A stretch of 64,000 nucleotides of DNA, taken from the NCBI GenBank assembly GCA_963737075.1, contig CAVTRI010000001.1:930001-994000 (forward strand). Reading direction: 5' to 3'. The notes beneath the pieces were generated by a model. It made no database searches, was not told the origin of the DNA, and was given only the letters and a program-made list of their open reading frames with translations. Shown piece by piece: positions 16,834-24,437 of the stretch. Each line of letters starts with the position of its first letter. Position 1 is the first letter of the stretch. The position numbers and the translations under genes are program-made. This stretch comes from CAVTRI01 sp963737075. GTDB lineage: Bacteria; Actinomycetota; Acidimicrobiia; Acidimicrobiales; Palsa-688.

Positions 16834-18015
16834 ATGGCAACTGGCAGATCAGCTCGGGTGCGGACGCTCGCACTTGTGGGCGTCGCCGCCCTCGGGCTGG
16901 CGGCCTGCGGATCGAGCGGCAAGTCCTCGTCGTCGGCGACGACCGCGGCAGCCGGCAGCTCCGGCGGCGGCGGGACCGTCAAGCTCGGCTTTTTCGGGGC
17001 GCTCACGGGTGCCAACGCCCAGCTCGGGATCAATATCGAGAACGGCGAGAACCTGGCCATCGCCCAGTACATGGCCACCAATCCGAAGACGAAGGTCGTC
17101 ATCGACGCCTTCGACAGCCAGGGCCAGGCGAGCCAGGCGCCCACCGGCGCCCAGAAGATGATCAACGACAAGGTGGTGGCCGTGATCGGGCCCGCGTTCT
17201 CGGGCGAGTCCGCGTCCGCCGACCCGATCTTCGAGCAGGCGGGGATCCCTAACATCAGCGCCTCCGCCACGAACGTGAAGCTGGCCCAGAACGGATGGAA
17301 GTACTTCCACCGGGTCGTCGCGGCCGACGACGCCCAGGGTCCCGGTGACGCCAACTACCTGGTGAACACGCTGGGCCACAAGACCGTCGCCGTGATCGAC
17401 GACAGCAGCACCTACGGCGAGGGTCTGGGCAACTACGTTCGCACCCAGCTGAAGACCAACGGCGGCCAGGATGTCGTCGACGATCACGTTGACCCCAACG
17501 GCCAGGACTACTCGGCCACGGTGAACAAGATCGTCGCCGCCAAGCCGCAAGCGGTTTTCTACGGCGGCTACTACGACGCCGCCGGACGGCTGATCAAGCA
17601 ACTGAAGGACGCCGGGTTCACGGGCACGTTCATGTCCGGTGACGGTTCTGAGGATCCCGGGTTCATCAAGGACGCGGGCGGGGCCGCCGCCGAAGGCGCG
17701 TACCTGAGCTGCGCGTGCGAGGACACGACGAAAGCCGCGAATGCCCAGGCGTTCAACAGCGCATACCAGGCGAAGTTCGGTGGCCCGCCGCTCATCTATT
17801 CGGGTGAGGGATACGACGCGACCAACTTCGTGCTTGCCGCGATCAAGGCTGGCAACACCACTCCGAAGGCGGTCAATGACTACCTGGCGAGCAACAGCTG
17901 GAACGGGGTCACCAAGACGATCAAGTTCCTGTCCGACGGCAACATCGCGGGTGGCACGATCTTCGTGTACAAGGTCGAAAACGGCACGATCACGCAGATC
18001 GGTACTACGCACTAG
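16834..18015 (+). CDS. livJ: Branched-chain amino-acid ABC transporter substrate-binding lipoprotein (copy 2)
   Basis: 393-residue solute-binding lipoprotein with lipobox LAAC (Cys25), a Ser/Ala/Gly linker and a Leu/Ile/Val-binding domain beginning at about 49. A strong AAGGAG ribosome binding site precedes the ATG, stronger than elsewhere in the operon, which fits the high level needed for a binding protein. It is followed by a large GC-rich hairpin and then the permease genes. Same-family paralogue directly upstream, so one permease may be served by two receptors. True substrate unknown. Confidence 0.88.
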   Translation: MATGRSARVRTLALVGVAALGLAACGSSGKSSSSATTAAAGSSGGGGTVKLGFFGALTGANAQLGINIENGENLAIAQYMATNPKTKVVIDAFDSQGQASQAPTGAQKMINDKVVAVIGPAFSGESASADPIFEQAGIPNISASATNVKLAQNGWKYFHRVVAADDAQGPGDANYLVNTLGHKTVAVIDDSSTYGEGLGNYVRTQLKTNGGQDVVDDHVDPNGQDYSATVNKIVAAKPQAVFYGGYYDAAGRLIKQLKDAGFTGTFMSGDGSEDPGFIKDAGGAAAEGAYLSCACEDTTKAANAQAFNSAYQAKFGGPPLIYSGEGYDATNFVLAAIKAGNTTPKAVNDYLASNSWNGVTKTIKFLSDGNIAGGTIFVYKVENGTITQIGTTH

Positions 18016-18065
18016 ATCAGGGCGTTGGGGCGGGACTGCTTCGGCATCCCGCCCCCGCCCCTGAT
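18015..18065 (+). terminator. Strong GC-rich stem-loop after the binding-protein gene
   Basis: GATCAGGG / CCCTGATC outer arms (18015-18022, 18058-18065) enclose GGGGCGGGA / TCCCGCCCC inner arms (18027-18035, 18047-18055) with an 11-base loop. There is no U-run, so a full intrinsic terminator is unlikely; a partial attenuator or 3'-end stabiliser that keeps binding protein above permease levels is the usual role of hairpins at this spot. Confidence 0.6.
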
Positions 18066-18086
18066 CACGTCGTCTCAGGAAGCTCT

Positions 18087-19028
18087 TTGCACCTGCACAC
18101 GTTCGTCACCCAGTTCTGGCAGTCGACGGTCGACGGTGTGACGTTGGGCTCCATCTACGCGCTGTTCGCCCTCGGTTACACGATGGTTTACGGCGTGCTC
18201 AAGCTGATCAATTTCGCGCACAGCGAAGTGTTCATGGTGGGCACGATGTGCAGCCTGCTGGCGCTCAACGTAGCCGGTATCCACCGCGAGGAGACCGGTT
18301 TCGTCCTTGTGGCCGTGCTTTTTATGTGCGTGGTGGCGGCCATGATCGGCTCGGGGGCGACGGCGCTGGCGCTGGAACGGGTCGCGTACCGCCCGCTGCG
18401 CCGCCACAGCGCTAGCCGTCTCGCCGCCCTGATCACCGCCATTGGGTGCTCGTTCGTGCTGCAGGAGGCCTTCGGGATCTGGTACACCCGCGACTACAGT
18501 AACTTCCCGCGGGTCCTGCACCACAACACGCTGTTCCATATCGGCAAGGCGGCGATCACCAGCGACGAGGCCCTGGTCGTGGTGGCCGCGGTGGTGATGA
18601 TGGTGTTGTTGGAGCGCACGGTGGCCAAGACCAGGCTCGGGCGGGGCATCCGCGCCGTCGCCCAGGACCCGGAGAGCGCCACGCTGATGGGTGTCAATCT
18701 TGACCGCACCATCCTCTATACGTTCCTGCTCGGCGGCCTGGCAGCCGGCGTGGCGGCCATGCTGTGGGGCGTGCGCTTCGAGCAGACCCGCTTCGACATC
18801 GGCCAGCTGCCAGGTCTCAAGGCGTTCACCGCGGCTGTGCTGGGCGGGATAGGCAACATCCGGGGAGCGTTCGTGGGAGGCCTGGTCATCGGCCTGCTGG
18901 AGCTGTACGGCTCGAGCCTCTTCGGTTCGCAGTGGCGAGACACAATCGTGTTCGTGACGCTGGTCCTCATTCTCTTGTTCCGGCCAACCGGGCTGCTGGG
19001 CGAGTCATTGGCGAGGGCGCGGCTGTGA
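18087..19028 (+). CDS. livH: Branched-chain amino-acid ABC transporter permease LivH
   Basis: 313-residue inner-membrane permease with about eight hydrophobic segments, starting with the DGVTLGSIYALFALGYTMVYG signature region of LivH and ending with LLFRPTGLLGE. TTG 18087 is chosen because AGGA lies 6 bases upstream and homology begins at once. Its stop overlaps a GTG that begins an 84-bp tandem repeat rather than leading straight to livM. Confidence 0.92.
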   Translation: MHLHTFVTQFWQSTVDGVTLGSIYALFALGYTMVYGVLKLINFAHSEVFMVGTMCSLLALNVAGIHREETGFVLVAVLFMCVVAAMIGSGATALALERVAYRPLRRHSASRLAALITAIGCSFVLQEAFGIWYTRDYSNFPRVLHHNTLFHIGKAAITSDEALVVVAAVVMMVLLERTVAKTRLGRGIRAVAQDPESATLMGVNLDRTILYTFLLGGLAAGVAAMLWGVRFEQTRFDIGQLPGLKAFTAAVLGGIGNIRGAFVGGLVIGLLELYGSSLFGSQWRDTIVFVTLVLILLFRPTGLLGESLARARL

Positions 19029-19204
19029 AGCGAAGCTTCGCAGCTCGACCGAGCGGCTTCGCCGCCGGGCGGGGATGGGTGTGGGGCACCGCCCCACTGG
19101 CTAGCGCGGTGAAGCGGAGCTTCGCAGCTCGACCGAGCGGCTTCGCCGCCGGGCGGGGATGGGTGTGGGGCACCGCCCCACTGGCAAGCGCGGTGAAGCG
19201 GAGC
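19025..19204 (+). repeat. 84-bp tandem repeat between livH and livM
   Basis: Copies begin at 19025 and 19109, with a partial third at 19193; the period is exactly 84. The two full copies differ at only about two positions. Each unit contains potential hairpins: GCGAAGCTTCGC (perfect 12-base palindrome in copy 1), GCGGC-TTC-GCCGC and GTGGGG-CACCG-CCCCAC (19081-19097 and 19165-19181). Each unit starts with GTGAAG, and the first GTG overlaps the livH stop. It looks like a recent duplication in an operon where other junctions overlap by a few bases. Confidence 0.9.
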
Positions 19205-19237
19205 AGGGCGCGGGCCGCCCCACAGGTGGCACGGTGA
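19025..19237 (+). CDS. Possible 70-residue protein encoded by the 84-bp repeats
   Basis: A frame opens at GTG 19025 (overlapping the livH stop, GTGA) and closes at 19237 (overlapping the livM start, GTGA). It would encode two and a part copies of a 28-residue unit beginning MKRSFAARPSGF, then a basic tail. Both junctions have the translational-coupling geometry used elsewhere in this operon, which is suggestive. There is no known family, composition is unremarkable for GC-rich shadow translation, and it may simply let ribosomes cross the repeat into livM. Confidence 0.25.
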   Translation: MKRSFAARPSGFAAGRGWVWGTAPLASAVKRSFAARPSGFAAGRGWVWGTAPLASAVKRSRARAAPQVAR

Positions 19238-20388
19238 CGATCACCTCAAAGCAGCCGACGCCCGCCCCGCCGTCGGGCTGGCGTGACCGCTGGCGCGCCG
19301 TCGGGCAATGGCGACACCGGGTCAGCGACGACTTCCACCGGGCGTGGGCGGCGCAGCCGCTGCTCGTGAAAGTCATCGGCGTGGTTGCGCTCTTTCTGGC
19401 GTTGGCGATCCTGGTGCCTACCACTCCGGTGGCCAGTGTCATGGCCCCCCAGAGCTCGTGGGACACGATCCTCTTCTATCCGATCGGCGTGTACATCCTG
19501 CTGGCGATCGGGCTCAACGTGGTGGTCGGCCAGTGCGGGATGCTGGACCTCGGCTACGTCGCGTTCTTCGCCGTCGGCGGCTACGCGATGGGGTTGCTGG
19601 CCACCCGCCAGCACTGGAACTTCTGGGTGATCCTGCCTGCCGCCCTCGCTATCTCGGGCGCGGCTGGCATCATCCTCGGGGCACCGACGTTGCGGCTCCG
19701 AGGCGACTACCTGGCCATCGTCACGCTGGGCTTCGGTGAAATCATCTCGCAGGCAGCCCGGAACTTCAGCTGGACCGGGGGCGCCCAGGGGATCTTCGCC
19801 ATCCCCCACCCGCCCTCGGTCGGACATATCAAGGCCCTCAGCTTCGGCGTGACCGACCTGAAGCCGTACTACTACCTCGTACTGGCCATGATCTTCCTGG
19901 CCGTGTTCTTCGCTCGCCGGCTGGAGCGCAGCCGTATCGGGCGGGCATGGGCAGCCATCCGCGAGGACGAGGACGTCGCCGAGCTGATGGGGGTACCCAC
20001 CTACCGCTACCGGTTGTGGGCGTTTGGCACCGGCGCCGCGATCGGAGGAGTGGGCGGGGTGTTGTTCGCCTCGCAGGCGAACTTCATCAACCCCGACATC
20101 TACACGTATCAGTTCTCGATCATCATCCTGGCCGCAGTCGTCCTCGGAGGGTCAGGCAGCCTGCCGGGGGTCATCCTGGGCGCGTTCGCGGTGGCGTGGC
20201 TGCCGGAGCGCTTCCGGGGTTTCGCCACCTATCGCATCCTGGTCTTCGGTGCCGCGCTGGTGCTGGTGATGATCTTCAGGCCCGAAGGCATCTGGCCCTC
20301 CCGACGCCGCAAAGCAGAACTGGCCGAACGAGGTGGCGGGAGCGGCATGAGCTCGACGCTGCTCCCGACCGTGCAGGAGACAGAATGA
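19234..20388 (+). CDS. livM: Branched-chain amino-acid ABC transporter permease LivM
   Basis: 384-residue permease with a ~50-residue hydrophilic N-terminus and about nine membrane segments; the LNVVVGQCGMLDLGYVAFF and APTLRLRGDYLAIVTLGFGE regions are LivM hallmarks. GTG 19234 is chosen because AGGTGG lies just upstream and it overlaps the small repeat frame (GTGA). The stop overlaps livG (ATGA). Confidence 0.92.
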   Translation: MTITSKQPTPAPPSGWRDRWRAVGQWRHRVSDDFHRAWAAQPLLVKVIGVVALFLALAILVPTTPVASVMAPQSSWDTILFYPIGVYILLAIGLNVVVGQCGMLDLGYVAFFAVGGYAMGLLATRQHWNFWVILPAALAISGAAGIILGAPTLRLRGDYLAIVTLGFGEIISQAARNFSWTGGAQGIFAIPHPPSVGHIKALSFGVTDLKPYYYLVLAMIFLAVFFARRLERSRIGRAWAAIREDEDVAELMGVPTYRYRLWAFGTGAAIGGVGGVLFASQANFINPDIYTYQFSIIILAAVVLGGSGSLPGVILGAFAVAWLPERFRGFATYRILVFGAALVLVMIFRPEGIWPSRRRKAELAERGGGSGMSSTLLPTVQETE

Positions 20389-21230
20389 CAGCGCCGCTCG
20401 GCGCGATGGACGGCGGGAACACGGCGGATCCAACCGGGCGGGCCCTGCTCGCCCTGGAAAAGCTGACCGTCCGCTTCGGTGGTGTCGTCGCCATCTCCGA
20501 GCTGGACCTCGCCGTCCACCCAGGCGAGATCTTTGCCCTCATCGGACCTAATGGGGCCGGCAAAACGAGCACGTTCAACATCATCACCGGCGTCTACCAG
20601 CCGTCGTCGGGGCGTGTCCGGTTCGCGGGCGCGACGCTGCAAGGTCTGAAGCCGCATCGGATCACCTCTCTCGGCATCGCCCGCACGTTTCAGAACATCC
20701 GGCTCTTTCCCGAAATGTCGGCCCTCGAAAACGTGATGGTCGGTGCCGATACCCGCCACCGGACCGGCATACCTGGCGCCCTGTTCGGCTTTCCCCGGCA
20801 CCGGCGCGAGGAGCGTCAAGGCCGGCAGCGCTCTCGCGAGCTCCTCGAATTCGTCGGCATCGCCGACGTAGCCGACGAGGCATCCCGCAATCTGTCGTAC
20901 GGCGACCAGCGCCGGCTGGAGATCGCACGGGCGTTGGGTACCGAGCCGAAGCTGCTGCTCCTCGACGAGCCGGCGGCGGGTATGAACCCGGCCGAAAAAC
21001 GCGGTTTGCAGCTTCTCGTCCGGGAGATTCGCGATCTCGGTGTGACGGTGCTGCTGATCGAGCATGACATGGGCGTGGTCATGGGGATCAGCGACCGTGT
21101 CGCGGTCCTCGACTTCGGTCGCAAGATCGCCGAGGGGACCCCGGCCGCAGTCCAGAATGACCCCGCCGTCATCGAGGCCTACCTCGGTGCCGGCGAGGAT
21201 CTCGACGGGAGTGACCCGAATGCTCCTTGA
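20385..21230 (+). CDS. livG: Branched-chain amino-acid ABC transporter ATPase LivG
   Basis: 281-residue nucleotide-binding subunit. Walker A GPNGAGKT is at 54-61, the ABC signature region reads NLSYGDQRR, and Walker B LLLLDEPAAG follows, with the LivG-specific long insert between Walker A and the signature and the H-loop LLIEHDM. ATG 20385 overlaps the livM stop. The stop lies 11 bases inside livF. Confidence 0.93.
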   Translation: MTAPLGAMDGGNTADPTGRALLALEKLTVRFGGVVAISELDLAVHPGEIFALIGPNGAGKTSTFNIITGVYQPSSGRVRFAGATLQGLKPHRITSLGIARTFQNIRLFPEMSALENVMVGADTRHRTGIPGALFGFPRHRREERQGRQRSRELLEFVGIADVADEASRNLSYGDQRRLEIARALGTEPKLLLLDEPAAGMNPAEKRGLQLLVREIRDLGVTVLLIEHDMGVVMGISDRVAVLDFGRKIAEGTPAAVQNDPAVIEAYLGAGEDLDGSDPNAP

Positions 21231-21933
21231 ACTGGACGCAATTCACGTCTTCTACGGCCAGGTGGAGGCGCTCAAAGGCGTGTCGCTCGGTGTCGACGAG
21301 GGTGAGATCGTGGCTCTGATCGGAGCCAACGGGGCCGGCAAGACGACCACGCTCAAGGCCATATCAGGGGTACGCCCCGTCAGGCAAGGGCACATCCTTT
21401 TTGGCGGCGTCGATATCACCCGGATGGCCGGGCACCACCGGGTAGTTCTCGGCCTGTCCCAGGCCCCAGAGGGGCGTGGGATCTTCCCGGGCATGAACGT
21501 GCGCGAGAACCTGGAGATGGGGGCCTACAACCGGAAGGGTGACCTGCGGCCTGACTTCGACCGGGTCTACGACCTCTTTCCCCGGCTGGCCGAACGGCGC
21601 AAGCAATCCGGCGGCACCCTGTCGGGCGGCGAGCAGCAGATGCTCGCCATCGGCCGAGCGCTGATGGCCCGGCCGAAGGTGCTCCTCCTCGACGAACCGT
21701 CGATGGGGTTGGCCCCCAAGCTGGTCAGCCAGATTTTCTCGATCATCAAGGCCATCAACGAACAGGGGACCACGATCCTCTTGGTGGAGCAGAACGCGGT
21801 GCAGGCGCTGGGCCTCGCCGTCCGGGCGTACGTGCTCGAGTTAGGCCGGGTGGTGCGCGCCGCTCCCGCCCGCGAGCTGCTCGATGACGACGCCGTGCGC
21901 ACTGCTTATCTCGGCGGCGACGTCGCCCGCTGA
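21220..21933 (+). CDS. livF: Branched-chain amino-acid ABC transporter ATPase LivF
   Basis: 237-residue second ATPase of the transporter. Walker A GANGAGKT at 35-42, signature LSGGEQQ, Walker B LLLDEPSMGLAP and H-loop LLVEQN are all present. ATG 21220 is chosen with a GGGAG upstream; it overlaps livG by 11 bases. It ends 6 bases from the convergent cobH, leaving no separate terminator. Confidence 0.93.
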   Translation: MLLELDAIHVFYGQVEALKGVSLGVDEGEIVALIGANGAGKTTTLKAISGVRPVRQGHILFGGVDITRMAGHHRVVLGLSQAPEGRGIFPGMNVRENLEMGAYNRKGDLRPDFDRVYDLFPRLAERRKQSGGTLSGGEQQMLAIGRALMARPKVLLLDEPSMGLAPKLVSQIFSIIKAINEQGTTILLVEQNAVQALGLAVRAYVLELGRVVRAAPARELLDDDAVRTAYLGGDVAR

Positions 21934-21939
21934 ACGCCC

Positions 21940-22534
21940 TTACTGTCTCGTTGCCAGGCGCCACAAGGCGTTCACTGCCGCGGCGGCAACCGGGCTGCCG
22001 CCGCGTTCTCCCGTGTTGGTAATCGAGACCGCACGCCACTGGCTGGCCCACAGCGCGGCCTTCGCCTCCGACGCCCCTACATATCCGACTGGCAGGCCGA
22101 CGACTGCGGCCGGTTCGACCGCGTTCTCCTCACCGAGGGCCAGGAGCGCTGCGAGTGCGGTCGGGGCGTTTCCGATCACCCACAGCGCCCCGTGGGGATA
22201 CTCAGCGGCCGCCAGCGTGACCGCCGCTGCCGCCCGCGTCCCGCCAGACGGAGCGACCGGCACCCGGTCGAGCCAGCAGCGGGCTCCGGCGGCGTCGGGG
22301 ATGCCGGCGACGACCATCTCGGCGTCGCACACGATGGCGGCGCGGCGGCGCAACGCGTCCGTCCCTGCCTCCACCGCCCAATCCCCGATACGCGCCGATG
22401 CCGCGAACGATTCATCCGCGGTGGCATGCACCATCCTGGCGACGACGTCCCGGGCGCCGCCGGACCAGCCGCTCAGGTCGACCCGGGACGCCAGAGATCC
22501 GATAGCTCTCAGCCTCGATCGGGTGGATCGCCAG
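21940..22534 (-). pseudogene. cobH: Precorrin-8X methylmutase CobH/CbiC with a frame break near the N-terminus
   Basis: Moves the methyl group from C11 to C12 to give hydrogenobyrinate or its cobalt form. The N-terminal hallmark HPIEAESYRI lies in one minus-strand frame and the continuation LASRVDLSGW...RMVHA (catalytic His) in another. Removing one T of the TCTCT at about 22494-22498 joins them exactly. From ATG 22434 on the rest of the domain is intact to the stop at 21940. The true start is unclear; CTG 22534 directly before HPIE is possible. Overlaps the ferredoxin gene. Either a sequence error or recent inactivation. Confidence 0.8.
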
Positions 22535-22754
22535 GGCTCGAGCGGCCCGGGGATGTCGGCCGGAGCGGGATGGCTGAGGCGACGGCGGCGACGGAGATGG
22601 CGTCAACGGGGCAGACCTCCACACAGGCCAGGCATTCGGTGCAGCGCCGGGCGTCGACGACGGGGCGCCGGGGCGCGGGTGCCAGGGCGCGCTCGGGACA
22701 GGTGGCGAGACACGTGCCACAGGCGGTGCAGGCGAGTCCGACGGCCACGGTCAC
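22509..22754 (-). CDS. 2[4Fe-4S] ferredoxin in the cobalamin cluster
   Basis: 81-residue protein with two full cluster motifs, CTACGTCLATCP (C9, C12, C15, C19) and CTECLACVEVCP (C38, C41, C44, C48), and a hydrophilic tail. GTG 22754 overlaps the cobJ stop (GTGA), so it is translated with CobJ. Some CbiH enzymes of the cobalt-early pathway carry their own [4Fe-4S] domain; a separate ferredoxin coupled to CobJ could serve the same ring-contraction step. That partnership is inference. Confidence 0.85.
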   Translation of the reverse strand: MTVAVGLACTACGTCLATCPERALAPAPRRPVVDARRCTECLACVEVCPVDAISVAAVASAIPLRPTSPGRSSPGDPPDRG

Positions 22755-24076
22755 CGTCGTGCTCCGTTGGCCGGGTACCCGCGCGGCGTCACCATCCGGC
22801 CGGCCAGCCAACGTGTCGTGGACGAGCCGACGACTACCAGCGACAGCATGCCCACGGCCGTCGGGTCGACGTCTGGCAGGGTCGTCCGCACGACGTGTTC
22901 GCCGGGGCGGCCGGCATTGGTGACCACGGCGACCGGCGTGTCGACTGGTCGTGCCGAGCTCAGGATGTCCAGTGCCCGCTGTAGGGGAGCGGTGCGCGTG
23001 GCCGACCGGGGGTTGTACAGCGACACGACGAAGTCGCCGTCGGCGAGGGTCCGGAGTCGGCGCTCGATCACCGACCAGGGAGTGAGCAGGTCCGACAGCG
23101 ACAGGGCGGCGTGGTCGTGACCCAGGGGAGCACCCAACAACGCGGCGGCAGCCAGCGCCGCGGTCACCCCTGGCACGACGGTCAGCGGAGGCTCACCGTG
23201 TGCCGCGGCCAGCTCGCACACCAGCGACGCCATGGCGTACACCCCGGCGTCGCCGGAGCAGACGAGAGCCACCCGCTCGCCGGCAGCCGCTCGGCGCAGG
23301 GCTTCGGAGCAGCGGTCCGTCTCGGCGCCGATGGGGGAACGAAGGACCCGATGACGGGGCTCGAGGAGGTCGCCCGCGAGCTCGATGTAGGGGCCGTAGC
23401 CGATGACGGTGTCGGCGGACCGCACCGCGGCCGACGCCGCGGGCGTGCGAACAGAGGCGTCTCCCGGTCCCAGCCCGACGACCGCCAGGTGGCCCTCAGG
23501 CCGGGCCCGGCGAGCGACGGCGACGGTGGCTTCTGCGCTGGCGATCTTGGGCACGACCAATTGGGCGCCGGGGCCGGCGGCGGCCAGGGCGGCCGCTTCG
23601 GCGACCGATGGCGTGCCGACCGCCGCGGCCACGACGGGGCTCGGCGTGGGAACGCGGACGCCCGCGAGCACCTCGGCCGGGAACGTCCTCAGCTCGACCC
23701 CTGCTTTGGCTGCCCATTCGAGGATCGCTGGCTCGTTCGCCTTGCGGTCGAGCGTGACGGCGAGGCCGACCGCCGCCGGTGACCGCCGCGCCCTTTGCAA
23801 GCCTGCGGTGACCAGCGCCGCCAGCCCGCCCGGGTCCGCCCCCGAGCTGGCCCCGACCCCGACGACCAGTGACGGCGGGGCGAGCACGACGACCCCTCGG
23901 CTTTCCTCGACGTCCCGGTCGGTCACCAGCACGCTGTGGCCCCGCGGAAGACCTTCGAGGGTCTGCGGGAGTGGCCACCCAACCAGGTCAGGATCGACCG
24001 AGATCCCCGGTGCCTCGCCGTCCAGCCACGCCCGCGTGACCCCGGCCAGATCGCCCGACGCCACAAACCCCGGCAA
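22751..24076 (-). CDS. cobJ: CbiG C-terminal domain fused to CobJ/CbiH precorrin-3B C17-methyltransferase
   Basis: Residues 1-190 match the C-terminal half of CbiG (GVGASSGADPGGL), and 195-441 are a SAM-dependent corrinoid methyltransferase with VGLGPGD and SLYNPRSATR, i.e. CobJ/CbiH, which methylates C17 and contracts the ring. The TTG at 24076 is only where this frame becomes open; the real protein should begin at GTG 24437 with the CbiG N-terminal half, which is in another frame (see the next entry). CbiG-CbiH fusions are known in other bacteria. The stop overlaps the ferredoxin gene. Confidence 0.85.
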   Translation of the reverse strand: MPGFVASGDLAGVTRAWLDGEAPGISVDPDLVGWPLPQTLEGLPRGHSVLVTDRDVEESRGVVVLAPPSLVVGVGASSGADPGGLAALVTAGLQRARRSPAAVGLAVTLDRKANEPAILEWAAKAGVELRTFPAEVLAGVRVPTPSPVVAAAVGTPSVAEAAALAAAGPGAQLVVPKIASAEATVAVARRARPEGHLAVVGLGPGDASVRTPAASAAVRSADTVIGYGPYIELAGDLLEPRHRVLRSPIGAETDRCSEALRRAAAGERVALVCSGDAGVYAMASLVCELAAAHGEPPLTVVPGVTAALAAAALLGAPLGHDHAALSLSDLLTPWSVIERRLRTLADGDFVVSLYNPRSATRTAPLQRALDILSSARPVDTPVAVVTNAGRPGEHVVRTTLPDVDPTAVGMLSLVVVGSSTTRWLAGRMVTPRGYPANGARR

Positions 24077-24112
24077 CGTGTCCAGTCCGGCCTTCCCCCG
24101 CGCCTCGGATTC

Positions 24113-24437
24113 CGCCGGAGAGCACGGGCGTCGCCCCGATGAGGGCGGCTACCTGACGGGCGAGGGCGTTGGCACCGGCCGCGTGGCCGCCGGCCAGCAC
24201 CACCGCGAACCGCCTAGCGTCGTCGACGCACACCACGGCGGGGTCTGTGTGCTTGTCCTCCAGCAAGGGCGCGATCGCCCGGACCGCGATGCCGGTCGCG
24301 CAGATCAGCACCAAGCCGTCGCAATCCTCCCACGAGGACCGGACCGACTCGACCAGACGGCCGCGACGGTGTTCCCACGGCAGCCGGGCCGCCAACGCGG
24401 CGCCGGCGTCCGTCAGCGAGTGGACGAGGACCTTCAC
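24113..24437 (-). pseudogene. cbiG: CbiG N-terminal domain (cobalt-precorrin-5A hydrolase), separated by a frame break
   Basis: From GTG 24437 (overlapping the cobL stop, GTGA) the frame encodes the CbiG N-terminal domain with LICATGIAVRAIAPLL and VLAGGHAAGANALA. After VLS the similarity continues only in the adjacent frame (ESEARGKAGLDTLPGF, then cobJ). Deleting one G at about 24113-24116 restores a single 562-residue CbiG-CobJ protein; 24437-22751 is one base over a multiple of three. CbiG opens the ring A lactone with loss of acetaldehyde in the cobalt-early pathway. Confidence 0.82.
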
